Position numbers and translations under genes: made by a program. Positions 26,705-36,371 of a stretch of 64,000 bases of DNA are shown one piece after another. The DNA is from Taklimakanibacter deserti (GTDB taxonomy: Bacteria; Pseudomonadota; Alphaproteobacteria; Rhizobiales; Aestuariivirgaceae): assembly GCA_003574785.1 (NCBI GenBank), contig QORU01000010.1:255248-319247 (forward strand), written 5' to 3'. Every line of letters begins with the position of its first letter. The stretch's first letter is position 1. The notes under the pieces were generated by a model that saw nothing but the letters and a program-made list of their open reading frames with translations, did not search any database and was not told the DNA's origin.

Positions 26705-28066
26705 TCAGCCGGTCCATTTCTGGCGCATGGTGACCAGTTCCTCGGCGGCGGTCGGATGCAGCGCCATGGTGGCGTCGAAATCGGCCTTGGTCGCCCCCAT
26801 CTTGACGGCGATGCCGAGAAGCTGCGCCATCTCGCCGGCATCAGGCCCGACGATATGGCAGCCGAGCACCTTGTCGGTTCCGCCATCGACCACGAGCTTC
26901 ATCAGCATGCGCTCGTCGCGCCCGGTGATCGTATGGCGCATGGGGCGGAACGACGTCTTGTAGATGTCGATCGTGGGACTAGCCGCCCGGGCTTGCGCCT
27001 CGGTCATGCCGACGGTGCCGATCTCGGGCTGCGAGAAGACGGCGGTCGGCACATTGGTATGATCGACCTTGATGTCACGGCCGCCGAACACCGTATCGGC
27101 GAAAGCATGACCCTCGCGGATCGCGACCGGCGTCAGGTTGAGCCGGTTGGTCACATCGCCGACGGCATAGATGTTGTCGACGCTCGAACGCGAATAGTCG
27201 TCGACCTTCACCGCATAATGGGGAGTGAGCTCGACGCCGATCTTCTCCAGCTCGAGCCCTAAGACATTAGGGATGCGCCCCGTCGCATACATGATCTGGC
27301 CGGCGCCGAACACCGCATCGTCATTGCAGGTGACGCGCACCCCGGTGCCCGAGCGCTCGATCCGGGCGACGTCGCAGGAGAGGCGGAATTCGATGCCCTT
27401 CTTCTTCATCTCGTTGGTGAGATGGTCGCGCAGGTCCTCGTCGAAGCCGCGCAGGATCTTCTCGCCGCGATGGATGAGCACGGTCTCGACGCCGAGATTG
27501 TTGAAGATGCCGGCGAATTCGACCGCGATATAGCCGCCGCCGACGATGCAGATGCGCTGCGGCAGGCTTTCCAGATGGAAGGCCTCGTTCGAGGTGATGG
27601 CGAATTCGCGTCCCGGCAGATGCAGCGGCACGAAAGGTGTGGCACCGGTGGCGATGAGCACATATTTGGCGCTGACGCGGCGGCCATCGGAAAGAGCAAT
27701 CGTGTAGCGGTCCTCGAAGGCGGCGCGCGCCATGATGAGCTCGGCCCCCGCCCCTTCCAGATTGCGGATATAGGCTTTGTTGAGCCGGTCGATCTCCTTG
27801 TCCTTGTTGGCGACCAGGGTCGGCCAGTCGAAGGCGACCTTCTCGGTCGTCCAGCCGAAATTCACGGCATCCTCGAAGGCTTCCGCATAGTGGCTCGCAT
27901 AGACGAAGAGCTTCTTCGGCACGCAGCCGCGGATGACGCAGGTGCCGCCGACGCGATATTCCTCGGCGACCGCGACCTTGGCGCCATGCTGGGCGGCGAT
28001 GCGCGCCGCCCGGACACCGCCCGAGCCCGCGCCGATGACGAAGAGGTCGTAATCGAACTTCGTCAT
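26705..28066 (-). CDS. gor: Glutathione-disulfide reductase
   Basis: Reduces glutathione disulphide with NADPH. The 453-residue flavoprotein has the FAD motif [17 protein letters not shown], the redox disulphide in [14 protein letters not shown], the NADP-binding [11 protein letters not shown] region and the C-terminal His-Glu pair in [12 protein letters not shown]. CxxxxC spacing and the C-terminus place it in glutathione reductase rather than lipoamide dehydrogenase. ATG 28066 overlaps the rpiA stop (ATGA), so the two are translated together. The operon thus links NADPH-linked redox and the pentose phosphate pathway. Confidence 0.94.
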   Translation of the reverse strand: MTKFDYDLFVIGAGSGGVRAARIAAQHGAKVAVAEEYRVGGTCVIRGCVPKKLFVYASHYAEAFEDAVNFGWTTEKVAFDWPTLVANKDKEIDRLNKAYIRNLEGAGAELIMARAAFEDRYTIALSDGRRVSAKYVLIATGATPFVPLHLPGREFAITSNEAFHLESLPQRICIVGGGYIAVEFAGIFNNLGVETVLIHRGEKILRGFDEDLRDHLTNEMKKKGIEFRLSCDVARIERSGTGVRVTCNDDAVFGAGQIMYATGRIPNVLGLELEKIGVELTPHYAVKVDDYSRSSVDNIYAVGDVTNRLNLTPVAIREGHAFADTVFGGRDIKVDHTNVPTAVFSQPEIGTVGMTEAQARAASPTIDIYKTSFRPMRHTITGRDERMLMKLVVDGGTDKVLGCHIVGPDAGEMAQLLGIAVKMGATKADFDATMALHPTAAEELVTMRQKWTG

Positions 28067-28755
28067 CGTTCGAGCGTCTCGACGCCCGCAGCACCGGCGA
28101 TGATCGCGAGCGAGGCCATGCCGATGAACAGGCCGTGATCGACGACGCCGGGGATGGAGGAAAGGGCCGCGGCGAGCTTGTCGGCATTCTCGATGCGGCC
28201 CAGCGCGCAATCGAGAATGACATTGCCGTTGTCGGTGACGAAGGACTTGCCGTCGCGCATGCGCAAGGCGACCTTCCCCTCATTGCGGGTCCAGGTGAAA
28301 GCCTGGTCGATCTTGATCGCCGTCGCCTTCAGGCCGAAGGGCACGACCTCGACCGGCAAGGGGAATTTGCCGAGCACTTCGACCTTCTTGCTCGCATCGG
28401 CGATGACGATCATCTTGCGCGAGGACGAGGCGACGATCTTCTCGCGCAGCAGCGCGCCGCCGCCGCCCTTGATGAGGCGCAACTGGCCATCGAGTTCGTC
28501 GGCGCCGTCGACGGTCAAATCGAGCACCGGCGTCTCGTCGAGCGTCGTGAGCTTTATGCCGAGGCCTTCCGCCTGCTTGCGGGTGGCTTCCGACGTCGGC
28601 ACACAGAGGAGGTCCCAGCCTTGCTTGACCTTCTCACCCACCGCATCGACGAAATGCTTCGCCGTCGAGCCGGTGCCGAGGCCGAGCTTCATGCCGGATT
28701 TGATGTGAGTGAGCGCGGCAAGCGCCGCGGCCTTCTTCAGCTCATCGGGAGTCAT
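28063..28755 (-). CDS. rpiA: Ribose-5-phosphate isomerase A
   Basis: Interconverts ribose-5-phosphate and ribulose-5-phosphate. The 230-residue protein shows the conserved blocks [32 protein letters not shown] and the C-terminal [13 protein letters not shown] 28755 gives the normal length and start; a longer frame to 28935 runs through an intergenic repeat. Coupled to gor downstream by a 4-base overlap. The intergenic palindrome at 28775-28961 lies just upstream of its start. Confidence 0.96.
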   Translation of the reverse strand: MTPDELKKAAALAALTHIKSGMKLGLGTGSTAKHFVDAVGEKVKQGWDLLCVPTSEATRKQAEGLGIKLTTLDETPVLDLTVDGADELDGQLRLIKGGGGALLREKIVASSSRKMIVIADASKKVEVLGKFPLPVEVVPFGLKATAIKIDQAFTWTRNEGKVALRMRDGKSFVTDNGNVILDCALGRIENADKLAAALSSIPGVVDHGLFIGMASLAIIAGAAGVETLER

Positions 28756-28774
28756 GAAGCCCCGCTGTCGAACC

Positions 28775-28961
28775 TCCCTCCGCCGCGCGAAGCGCGGGGA
28801 GGGTGGACGCCCGAAGGGCGGACGGGTGGGGTCTCTCCGCCGTGATATGTCCAATGAGTGGCTTGAACTGCCTGCATTGCTTTGAGACACCTCCCTTGCG
28901 TAGACACCCCACCCGTCGCGCGTTCCGCGCGCCACCCTCCCCGCCTTCGGCGGCGGAGGGA
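28775..28961. repeat. Large nested inverted repeat (intergenic palindromic element)
   Basis: Two arms of 58 and 56 bases (28775-28832 and 28906-28961) are inverted copies of each other around a 73-base centre. Both read TCCCTCCGCCG..GGGAGGGTGG..GGGTGGGGT. Inside each arm are small hairpins, and these differ in sequence between arms while keeping their own pairing (CCGCGCGAAGCGCGG against CCGCCGAAGGCGG). This is the style of short palindromic elements scattered between genes of Rhizobiales. The transcript would fold into a branched stem between rpiA and the aldehyde dehydrogenase gene. Confidence 0.75.
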
Positions 28962-28991
28962 GAAATTGCCGTGTATCGGCTAACCTTACGC

Positions 28992-30467
28992 CTACGAACC
29001 GAGGCCGCCCATCAGCATGTATTTGATCTCGGTGAATTCCTCGATGCCGTGATGCGAGCCCTCGCGGCCGATGCCTGATTCCTTGACACCGCCGAAGGGC
29101 GCCACCTCGGTCGAGATGATGCCTTCATTGATGCCGACCATGCCATATTCGAGGCCCTCGGCGACGCGCCAGATGCGGCCGATGTCGCGGGCATAGAAAT
29201 AGCAGGCGAGGCCGAATTCGGTGTCGTTGGCCATCCTGATGGCCTCCTCTTCCGTCTTGAAGCGGAAGAGCGGGGCCACCGGACCGAAGGTCTCCTCGCG
29301 CGCCACCGCCATCTCGGTCGTCACATCGCGCAGGATCGTCGGCTCGAAGAAATTGCCGCCGAGCTCCTTGCCGCCCGTCACGAGCTTGGCGCCCTTCTTC
29401 ACCGCGTCATCGATATGCTCGCGCACCTTCTTCACCGCGGCGGGATTGATCAGGGGGCCGGTGGTGACGCCCTGCTCGGCGCCATTGCCGACTTTCAGCT
29501 TCTTCACCGCTTCGGCGAACTTCTCGGTGAATTTGTCATAGACCTTGTCCTGGACCAGGATGCGGTTGGCGCACACACAGGTCTGGCCGGCATTGCGGTA
29601 TTTGGACGCCATGGCGCCTTGGACCGCGGCATCGAGATCGGCGTCGTCGAAGACGATGAAGGGCGCGTTGCCGCCGAGCTCCATGCCGACCTTCTTCACC
29701 GTCGAGGCGCATTGCTGCATCAGGAGCTTGCCGATCTCGGTCGAGCCGGTGAAGGTCAGGATGCGCACCAGGGGGTTGGAGGTCAGCTCGCCGCCGATCG
29801 GCCTGGCCGACCCGGTGATGACGTTGAAGACGCCCGCGGGGATGCCGGCGCGCTCGGCGAGTTCGCCCAGGGCCAGGGCCGAGAGCGGCGTCTCGCTGGC
29901 GGGCTTGCAGACGAAGCTGCAGCCGGCGGCGAGCGCCGGACCCGCCTTGCGGGTGATCATGGCATTGGGGAAGTTCCACGGCGTGATGGCGCCGACGACG
30001 CCGATGGGCTGGCGGATGGTGACGATGCGGGACGTCGGCCAGGGCGAGGGTATGGTCTCGCCATAGATGCGCTTGGCCTCCTCGGCGAAGAATTCGATGA
30101 AGGAGGCGCCATAGACCACTTCGCCGCGCGATTCGGCCAAGGGCTTGCCCTGCTCGGCGGTCATGATCTGGGCCAGGTCCTCCTGGTTCTCCAGCATCAG
30201 ATTATACCATTTGCGCAAGATCGCCGTGCGTTCCTTGGCGGGCTTCAAGCCCCAGGCCTTCTGGGCCTTGGCGGCCGCCTCGATGGCGCTCCTGGTCTCG
30301 GCCGCACCCAGATTGGGCACGGAGGCGATCACGTCCTCGTTCACCGGGTTGGTGACGTCGATCACAGCCTTGCCCGAAACCCATTTGCCGTCGATGTAGC
30401 ATTTCTCCTTGAGGAGCGACTTGTCCTTGAGGATGTCGCGCAGTGCCTGGGTCTTGTGGATATCCAT
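28992..30467 (-). CDS. gabD: NAD(P)-dependent succinate-semialdehyde dehydrogenase
   Basis: A 491-residue aldehyde dehydrogenase. Catalytic Cys is in GQTCVCANR (about residue 295) and the general base Glu in MELGGNAPF (about 261). The wording [12 protein letters not shown] at the C-terminus, [20 protein letters not shown] and [13 protein letters not shown] is that of GabD, which oxidises succinate semialdehyde to succinate in GABA breakdown. ATG 30467 is preferred; an extension to 30509 adds 14 residues. No gabT lies next to it, so the pathway assignment rests on sequence wording alone, and glutarate semialdehyde is an alternative substrate. Confidence 0.88.
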   Translation of the reverse strand: MDIHKTQALRDILKDKSLLKEKCYIDGKWVSGKAVIDVTNPVNEDVIASVPNLGAAETRSAIEAAAKAQKAWGLKPAKERTAILRKWYNLMLENQEDLAQIMTAEQGKPLAESRGEVVYGASFIEFFAEEAKRIYGETIPSPWPTSRIVTIRQPIGVVGAITPWNFPNAMITRKAGPALAAGCSFVCKPASETPLSALALGELAERAGIPAGVFNVITGSARPIGGELTSNPLVRILTFTGSTEIGKLLMQQCASTVKKVGMELGGNAPFIVFDDADLDAAVQGAMASKYRNAGQTCVCANRILVQDKVYDKFTEKFAEAVKKLKVGNGAEQGVTTGPLINPAAVKKVREHIDDAVKKGAKLVTGGKELGGNFFEPTILRDVTTEMAVAREETFGPVAPLFRFKTEEEAIRMANDTEFGLACYFYARDIGRIWRVAEGLEYGMVGINEGIISTEVAPFGGVKESGIGREGSHHGIEEFTEIKYMLMGGLGS

Positions 30468-30589
30468 GGGTCCTCTCTCCTGTCCTTTGGAGCCTTCCCG
30501 GCCTGTCAATGCAGCGCCATTAGGGAAGGTTCGGTAAATTGTGAAGCGCCTGACGCTTTCGCCGGCGGCGTCTTAGCACAGGCGCCCGA

Positions 30590-30697
30590 AACCGCAAAAA
30601 GGCGGTTTTCATGGCTGCCGTGCCCTCCTTCGCTAGCTCGAGCTTCGGAGGGTTCCCCTCCAGTCCTGCGAAGCGCCCCATGGGCGCGCAGCAGGAC
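30590..30697. repeat. Intergenic hairpins between gabD and gph
   Basis: Two hairpins lie in the 286-base divergent gap. AAACCGC and GCGGTTT pair around a short A-rich loop near 30593-30612. A stronger two-part stem follows at 30663-30697, GTCCTGC..GCAGGAC enclosing GCGCCC-CAT-GGGCGC. Neither is followed by a long T-run. They may be repeat elements or 5' leader structures of gph. Confidence 0.5.
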
Positions 30698-30753
30698 GCA
30701 CAGTCTTGCCGGGACCGGGAGAGCACGGCTATATCCGGGCGCCCAGACCGATC

Positions 30754-31455
30754 ATGACCCACAAAGCCGTTATCTTCGACCTCGACGGGACGCTCGTCGA
30801 CACCGCTCCCGATCTGTGGCGCGCCACGAATCATGTCCTCACCAGCGCCGGCCGCGACGAAGTAACCCTCGGCCAGGTGCGCGCATTCGTGGGCTATGGC
30901 GCCCGCAAGCTCATCGCCCGCGGCTTCACGGCGACGGGAGGCCCGCTCGACGCTCAGGATATCGAGCCCCTTTATGAGAAATTCGTCGCCTATTATGGCG
31001 CCCATATCGCAAGGGAAAGCGTGCCTTTTCCGGGCTGCGTCGCGCTCTTGGACCGGCTCAAGGCGGACGGCATCGGCCTCGGCATCTGCACCAACAAGCT
31101 CGAAGGCCTGTCGGTCAAGCTGATCGATGCCCTGGGCCTCAGCACCTATTTCAGCGCCATTGTCGGCCCCGACACGATCGGCATCGCCAAGCCCGATCCC
31201 GCCCCCTATCGCGAGGCGCTGCGCCGGATGGGGGCCGAGACGGCGCGTTCCCTCCTCGTCGGCGACAGCGAGACCGACGTGCTGACGGCCAGGGCCGCCG
31301 GGGTTCCGGTCTTGGGCGTGACCTTCGGCTACACCGCCCTGCCCATCCAGAGCTTCAAGCCCGACGCCCTGATCAGCCACTTTTCCGAGGCCTATGAGCC
31401 GATTCGGGCGGCGCTTGCCGAGCCCAAGCTCGTGAAAACAGGCGCAACTTCATAG
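30754..31455 (+). CDS. gph: Phosphoglycolate phosphatase (HAD family)
   Basis: A 233-residue HAD hydrolase with motif I FDLDGTLVDTAPDL (nucleophile Asp near residue 9), motif II ICTNK, the Lys of motif III in GIAKPDPAPY and motif IV VGDSETDVLTA. The cap domain and wording fit Gph, which removes phosphate from 2-phosphoglycolate made by DNA repair or oxygenase side reactions. ATG 30754 is chosen over an upstream start at 30706, since MTHKAVIFDLDG is the family N-terminus. The gene is divergent from gabD and precedes the tRNA-Val gene, which is on the other strand. Confidence 0.9.
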   Translation: MTHKAVIFDLDGTLVDTAPDLWRATNHVLTSAGRDEVTLGQVRAFVGYGARKLIARGFTATGGPLDAQDIEPLYEKFVAYYGAHIARESVPFPGCVALLDRLKADGIGLGICTNKLEGLSVKLIDALGLSTYFSAIVGPDTIGIAKPDPAPYREALRRMGAETARSLLVGDSETDVLTARAAGVPVLGVTFGYTALPIQSFKPDALISHFSEAYEPIRAALAEPKLVKTGATS

Positions 31456-31463
31456 ACATAGAT

Positions 31464-31535
31464 CATTTTAAATTTAGGGCTGGCTTGCCGATCCGAAGAC
31501 CATTTGAACCTTAGGGCTGGCTTGCCGAGCCGAAG
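31464..31535 (+). repeat. 35-bp direct repeat, two copies
   Basis: Copies at 31464-31498 and 31501-31535 share 31 of 35 bases (core TTAGGGCTGGCTTGCCGA). A degenerate copy in inverted orientation can be read at about 31804-31832, on the other side of the tRNA gene. The repeats lie between the gph stop and the tRNA and have no coding sense. Confidence 0.7.
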
Positions 31536-31579
31536 CTCGCGGCAACCGGCCCGCCTTCGCCCTTCGGGCTTCGGCGCGG

Positions 31580-31610
31580 CAGCCTTCGCACGCTTCGCGA
31601 GCGAAGGCTG
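31580..31610 (-). repeat. 10-bp-stem hairpin at the tRNA 3' end
   Basis: CAGCCTTCGC at 31580-31589 and GCGAAGGCTG at 31601-31610 pair perfectly around an 11-base loop. On the minus strand the hairpin starts within the encoded CCA of tRNA-Val, so it is the trailer structure of the precursor. It has no T-run after it, so a role in processing or 3' stability is as likely as termination. Confidence 0.6.
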
Positions 31611-31684
31611 GTGGGCGATACTGGACTCGAACCAGTGACCCCTGCGATGTGAACACAGTGCTCTACCAACTGAGCTAATCGCCC
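31609..31684 (-). tRNA. tRNA-Val(CAC)
   Basis: The minus strand folds as a full cloverleaf of 76 bases. The acceptor stem is GGGCGAT with ATCGCCC, the D arm has GCTC-AGTTGGTA-GAGC, the anticodon stem CTGTG/CGCAG holds the loop TTCACAT, and the T arm ACTGG-TTCGAGT-CCAGT is standard. Positions 34-36 of the loop are CAC, which reads GUG valine codons. The CCA end is encoded. The flanks hold GC-rich repeats. Reading frames that run through this gene are spurious. Confidence 0.95.
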
Positions 31685-32170
31685 TATTCAGGAGTGCCGC
31701 GATATAGGGTCCTAGGCCCGGCAAAGTCAAGAATCGAGCCAGCTTGAGGTTCAGGCCGCGCCGCGCCGGGGCTCGAAGGGCGTAGGCAGGCCTCTCTACC
31801 GTGAGCTTCGGCTCCAGCAAGCTAGCCCGAACGGGTTTTATTCCGGCCGCCGTCTGCCTTCGGCCTTTTCCCGCCTCCGACGGTGTTTCCTCATAGTTAA
31901 ATTCGGTATTTCTTAAGCCTGATAAGGGCTAGGAGCGTCGCCCCAAAGTGAAACAAATCAGGAATCTCCTGCCAATCCCTCCATCCATATATGTGGCAAA
32001 CCGGCAACACCTGTCGAGATTCTGCCATAGTGCGGCCCAGGTTACTTGACGCTGGAGACCAGCGAGAAGAATGTAGCGCCATGCACGATTCAGTCGTGCA
32101 GCCTTCCAAGCCAGTTTCTGTAGGGGATCGGGGGGCCGCTTTGAACACTCCAAGAAGTGGGAGAAACATA
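31685..32170 (+). other. Intergenic region upstream of the porin gene
   Basis: These 486 bases between tRNA-Val and the porin hold no convincing gene. The first 150 bases are GC-rich and include the degenerate inverted repeat copy at about 31804-31832. The rest is less GC-rich, with TTGACG near 32048 as a possible -35 element, and would serve as porin promoter and long 5' leader. AGTGGGAGAAA just before the ATG is a usable ribosome-binding site. I could not fix a -10 element. Confidence 0.5.
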
Positions 32171-33499
32171 ATGAAGATGATGAAGTGGGCGCTTCTCGGT
32201 AGTGCGGCTGTGGCCGTGACTGCCACTGCTGCCCGAGCCGACGATCTCGCCGATCTCAAGGCGCAGATCGAGGCTCTGCAGACGCGAGTGTCGCAGCTCG
32301 AGGCTCAGCCGCAGGCGTCGGCGCCGTCGGGCTACAGCCTTTTGACCTTCCGTGACGGCCAGGGAACCTTCGAAGGTATCCTGCCTGAGCGTTATGGTGA
32401 TCGCGTGCGTGAAGATTCGGGTATCACGTTCTCGGTCATGCCGACGGCTGACGCGGCTCCGGTCGCGGAAGTATCGGTGTCCGGTGAAATCCGCACCGCC
32501 CTGGTCTATACCGATATCGACGACAAGCACAGCGACGATACGCTTGATGTGGCCAATCGCGGCCGTATCTTTATCCGCGGCAAGGTCGACACGGCGGTCG
32601 GCGAAGTCGGCGGCTATTTCCGTCTCGAAGCCTCGGGCGGCGGCAACTTCTCGGACTATTCCGAATCCACCAATATGAACAAGGCCTATGGCTGGTGGAA
32701 ATTCGCTCCGGAATGGGAGCTGATGGCCGGCTATAACGACAATACCGGCGCTCTGCAGACCAGCCTTGACTGGATGGTGAGCTCGCTCCCGGTCCGCACG
32801 GTCGGTCCGTCGAACGTCAACAACGAGCAGTTCCGCCTCACCTTCACGAGCGGCCCGTTGGCCTTCGCGATCTCCGTCGAAGATCCGGACAATATCACGA
32901 CCGTGAAGACCGGCGTCGCCACCGTGACGACCACCGACGGCGTCGGCAACACCGGCACATTCCTGGTGCTGACGACTTCGACAACGGAGAAAGACAAGTC
33001 GGACATCCCGAATCTCCAGGCTTACTTGATGTACTCGTCTGACGCCTTCACGGCTCAGGTCGTCGGCCTCCTTCAGGACGACGAATTCGGGTCGACCGAC
33101 TGGGCGGTCGGCGGCGGCGCCACCATTGGCATCGCCGACAGCTTCACCTTCTACGCGGCTGCGGTGGTTGGCGAAGGCACATCGTCCTATGCGAACAACG
33201 TCTCGCCGGTCACCACGGATGACGAGTTCTGGGGCGCCAGCGGCGGCGTGATCGCCAATGTGTCCGAGGATACCCGGCTGGAATTGGGCCTCGGCTACGA
33301 AGACTATGATCTTGGTGGTGAAGCGCTCGGCTTCAACGGCGGCATCTTCTGGGATCCGGTCAGCCAGGTTACGCTGGGCTTCGGCGCCACCTATGTCGAG
33401 TTCAACGACTTCGTGAATGCCCCCGGCAGCACCGCTGGGATCGAAGACGATGGCGACAGCTTGCAGGTGTGGTTCGGCACCTATCTGCGGTTCCCGTAA
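32171..33499 (+). CDS. Outer-membrane porin
   Basis: A 442-residue outer-membrane beta-barrel. A signal peptide ends at about residue 23 (ATAARA), followed by a short coiled coil (LKAQIEALQTRVSQLEAQ) that would sit on the periplasmic side. The remainder is alternating amphipathic strands rich in Gly, Thr, Asp and Phe (GKVDTAVGEVGGYFRLEASG), and the last residues WFGTYLRFP end in an aromatic-Arg-Phe barrel closure. It resembles alphaproteobacterial general porins, for which ATG 32171 is the natural start. Codon bias and the strong terminator suggest high expression. Pore selectivity cannot be judged. Confidence 0.85.
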   Translation: MKMMKWALLGSAAVAVTATAARADDLADLKAQIEALQTRVSQLEAQPQASAPSGYSLLTFRDGQGTFEGILPERYGDRVREDSGITFSVMPTADAAPVAEVSVSGEIRTALVYTDIDDKHSDDTLDVANRGRIFIRGKVDTAVGEVGGYFRLEASGGGNFSDYSESTNMNKAYGWWKFAPEWELMAGYNDNTGALQTSLDWMVSSLPVRTVGPSNVNNEQFRLTFTSGPLAFAISVEDPDNITTVKTGVATVTTTDGVGNTGTFLVLTTSTTEKDKSDIPNLQAYLMYSSDAFTAQVVGLLQDDEFGSTDWAVGGGATIGIADSFTFYAAAVVGEGTSSYANNVSPVTTDDEFWGASGGVIANVSEDTRLELGLGYEDYDLGGEALGFNGGIFWDPVSQVTLGFGATYVEFNDFVNAPGSTAGIEDDGDSLQVWFGTYLRFP

Positions 33500-33568
33500 C
33501 AGCAGTTGAGGATTGCGGGCTCAGGAGTGGTCGTTCCTGCTTCTCATTCCTGAGTTCCGATCTCCTAC

Positions 33569-33608
33569 CAGAGGCCCCTGCATCACTGCAGGGGCCTTTG
33601 GTTTTTTT
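33569..33608 (+). terminator. Rho-independent terminator of the porin gene
   Basis: AGGCCCCTGCA and TGCAGGGGCCT form an 11-bp perfect stem around a TCAC loop (33572-33597), followed by TTGG and seven T residues. It lies 70 bases after the porin stop and is one of the strongest terminators in the window. Confidence 0.93.
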
Positions 33609-33696
33609 CCGGATTGGACTACAGGGTTGCTCCTGCTAAAGCGTGATGGCTTCTATGGAGCCGGCATCACGCGCAAGGGTTTCGGATCGGTCTGCA

Positions 33697-35313
33697 ATGA
33701 AGATGAAATTGGGCTCGCAGTTTTCCTATAAGAGGCCGGATCCGGTCGTGGCCGAGATCCGGCGGATCGGTTCGCTGATGGAGCGTAACGATCTTGCCGC
33801 AGCCGAGACCGAAGCCCTCAAACTCCTCAAGGCCAATCCGCGGAGGCCCGACGTCCATAACATATTGGGCGTCGCCTATGTCCGACAGGACAAGAATAGA
33901 CTGGCCGTTCCCCATTTCGAATTCGCCGTCAAGGCGGAGCCGGAGAATGCGCATTATCTGAACAATCTCGGGCGTCTCTATATCGATCTTCATCTCATCG
34001 AACTGGCTCTGCCTTTCCTTCACAAGGCGCTGGCGATCAAGCCCGATCTCTCGGCGGCCCTTCTCGCTATCGGCAAATACTACAATGAGGTCGGCAAGGC
34101 CGAAAAGGCGCTGCCCTATCTCGAGCGTCTTCACAAGATCATGCCGGGTGACAGCGACGTGAAGCGGGAGCTTGCGGAGAGCCTCGATGCCCACGGCAAG
34201 GGTGATGCGGCGAGCGTGCTCTATCAAGAGCTACGGCAGTCGCGATCAAACAACCGCATCGGATCATATTACTATTTCTCGCGAAACCCTCCCCCCGAAG
34301 GGGATGCCGCGATCACCGCCGAAATCGAGCAGCTTTTGGCAAACGACAAGCTCAAAGAGGAGGGACGCAGCCGGCTCCACACCGCCCTCGGCTTCATTCA
34401 CGAGAGGGCACGCAACTATCCCCTGGCCTTTTCGCATTTCGACCAGGCCAACCGGCTGTCCACGGGCAGTTTTGACATCGGAAAATACCGCGCCTGGGTG
34501 GACAGGCTCATCGAGATTGTCACTCCGGGCTTTTTCCGCGAACGCTCCGCCGTTGGAAATCCAAGCCCGCTCCCTGTCCTTGTCGTCGGCATGCCGCGCT
34601 CGGGCACGACACTCACGGAGCAGATTATCGCCAGCCATGGCCGGGCGGGCGGAGCTGGCGAGCTCTTGCGAATCGGGCTGTTCGTCAATCGGCTCGACTA
34701 TGGTCCTCGCCGCGATATCAGCAAGTTCATGGCGTCGCTCGGCGCTCTGGGGGACAAGGGCCTGCGCGAGATGGGCGACAATTACGTCGACCTGCTCAAG
34801 TTCCACGCCCCCAAGGCGGAACGTGTCGTCGACAAGCTACCGCATAATTTCGAGAATCTGGCATTCCTGGCTCTGATGTGTCCCGAGGCGCGCATCGTCC
34901 ATTGCTCGCGCAATCCGGTCGATACCTGCTGGTCATGCTTCCAGAATCCGCTCAATGAAGCTCACGGCTACAGCAGGAACCTTACGGATCTGGGCCTCTA
35001 TTATCGCGAATACAAGCGGCTCATGGATCATTGGAAAACGGTGGTGCCCCTGAGAATCTATGAGCTGAACTATGAGCAGCTCACGGCGGACTTCGAGAAC
35101 GAAGCCAGGAAGCTGATCGACTTCATCGGGCTGCCGTGGGACGACGCCTGCCTCAAGTTCCATGAAGCGGGACGAACGGTCCGCACCTTCAGCCGGCAGC
35201 AGGTCAGGAACCCGATCTATAGCAGCTCGGTCGAGCGCTGGCGGCGCTATGAGACGGAGCTCGCCCCGCTTCTGACCGCCCTTGGCGATCTCGTTCAAAG
35301 CAAACCCCAATGA
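33697..35313 (+). CDS. TPR-repeat sulfotransferase family protein
   Basis: A 538-residue two-domain protein. Residues about 20-200 are tetratricopeptide repeats (NILGVAYVRQDKNRLAVPHFE, YLNNLGRLYIDLHLIELALP). Residues about 290-530 form a sulfotransferase domain with the 5'-phosphosulphate-binding loop VVGMPRSGTTLTEQII and the 3' loop HCSRNPVDTCWSCF. Such TPR-sulfotransferases use PAPS to sulphate saccharides, proteins or lipids. Possible starts at GTG 33643, ATG 33646 and ATG 33655 precede ATG 33697; the last gives MKMKLGSQFS and no extra tail, but the choice is not firm. The stop overlaps the allE-like start. Confidence 0.88.
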   Translation: MKMKLGSQFSYKRPDPVVAEIRRIGSLMERNDLAAAETEALKLLKANPRRPDVHNILGVAYVRQDKNRLAVPHFEFAVKAEPENAHYLNNLGRLYIDLHLIELALPFLHKALAIKPDLSAALLAIGKYYNEVGKAEKALPYLERLHKIMPGDSDVKRELAESLDAHGKGDAASVLYQELRQSRSNNRIGSYYYFSRNPPPEGDAAITAEIEQLLANDKLKEEGRSRLHTALGFIHERARNYPLAFSHFDQANRLSTGSFDIGKYRAWVDRLIEIVTPGFFRERSAVGNPSPLPVLVVGMPRSGTTLTEQIIASHGRAGGAGELLRIGLFVNRLDYGPRRDISKFMASLGALGDKGLREMGDNYVDLLKFHAPKAERVVDKLPHNFENLAFLALMCPEARIVHCSRNPVDTCWSCFQNPLNEAHGYSRNLTDLGLYYREYKRLMDHWKTVVPLRIYELNYEQLTADFENEARKLIDFIGLPWDDACLKFHEAGRTVRTFSRQQVRNPIYSSSVERWRRYETELAPLLTALGDLVQSKPQ

Positions 35314-36140
35314 CCTCCGGAAAATACTTTTCCGCGCTCGGCGGCCACCCGGCGCAGAGCGAGCTTCTGACCGGCCGCGCGGCCTTCACGGAAGCCTATG
35401 CCGTCATTCCGAAAGGCGTGATGCGCGATATCGTGGCGAGCGCCTTGCCGTTCTGGGAAAAGACCCGGGCCTGGATCATCGCGCGGTCGCTCTCGGGCTT
35501 CGCCGAGACCTTCTCGCAATACATCATGGAAGTCGGTCCCGGCGGGGGCAGCACGCGGCCCGAAACCGACGGCAATGCGGAAGCGGGATTGTTCGTCGTC
35601 GAGGGCAGCCTGGCGTTGACGATCGAAGGCAAGCGGCATGAGATGACGCCCGGTTTCTTTGCCTTCATTCCACCGGGCACCCGTTGGTCGGTCCGCAACG
35701 AGGCCTCAGGCCCCGCCAAGTTCCACTGGATCCGCAAATCCTACGAGGCGGTCGAGGGCCTCGAAAAACCGGAGGCCCTTGTCGCCAATGAGCGCGACAT
35801 CAAGCCCGACCCCATGCCCGGCACCGACGGTCGATGGGCGACCACGCGCTTTGTCGATCCTCGGGATCTCAGGCACGACATGCATGTGACGATCGTCACA
35901 CTCGAGCCAGGCGCGGTGATTCCCTTCGCCGAGACCCATGTGATGGAACACGGCCTCTATGTGCTCGAAGGCAAGGCGGTCTATCGGCTGAACCAGGACT
36001 GGGTGGAAGTGGAGGCCGGCGATTTCATGTGGCTCAGGGCCTTCTGCCCGCAAGCCTGCTATGCCGGCGGACCGGGGCGCTTCCGCTACCTTCTCTACAA
36101 GGATGTGAACCGGCATGCGCGGTTAAATTGGCTTCGTTAG
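35310..36140 (+). CDS. allE: (S)-ureidoglycine aminohydrolase-like bicupin
   Basis: A 276-residue bicupin. The opening GGHPAQSELLTGRAAFTEAYAVIPKGVMRDIV, a centre with EAGLFVVEGSLALTIEGK and FIPPGTRWSVRN, and the second cupin MEHGLYVLEGKAVYRLNQDW match AllE/UGlyAH, the manganese enzyme that releases ammonia from (S)-ureidoglycine in allantoin breakdown. The second cupin keeps E-THVMEHGLY-E type metal ligands. No other allantoin genes are near, so the substrate is inferred. ATG overlaps the sulfotransferase stop (ATGA), an unusual partner. Confidence 0.82.
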   Translation: MTSGKYFSALGGHPAQSELLTGRAAFTEAYAVIPKGVMRDIVASALPFWEKTRAWIIARSLSGFAETFSQYIMEVGPGGGSTRPETDGNAEAGLFVVEGSLALTIEGKRHEMTPGFFAFIPPGTRWSVRNEASGPAKFHWIRKSYEAVEGLEKPEALVANERDIKPDPMPGTDGRWATTRFVDPRDLRHDMHVTIVTLEPGAVIPFAETHVMEHGLYVLEGKAVYRLNQDWVEVEAGDFMWLRAFCPQACYAGGPGRFRYLLYKDVNRHARLNWLR

Positions 36141-36371
36141 AGCATCCGGCCCGATAAGCTCGTGGACGAATGCGCGAGAAGCCGATATCAATTGCCAGGC
36201 AAGCGGCAATAGAAGACAGCCATTGTCATTCATTCATCTCCCCTCCCGCCGGGCTTTCTGGATCGGACTGAGGGGAGGTGTCGGTCATTCCAATTCGTGC
36301 GTGTTTCTCTGTTGAGTCTTTCTCGGTTAATTGACGAGGTTCCTGGGAGGACCTCATTGCTGAGGCGAAAC

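Noticed and set aside
31392..31820. Minus-strand frame of 142 codons over the tRNA region
   Set aside because: It runs through tRNA-Val and the flanking repeats; the SVGRAL..GHWFESS-type text is what a translated tRNA looks like.
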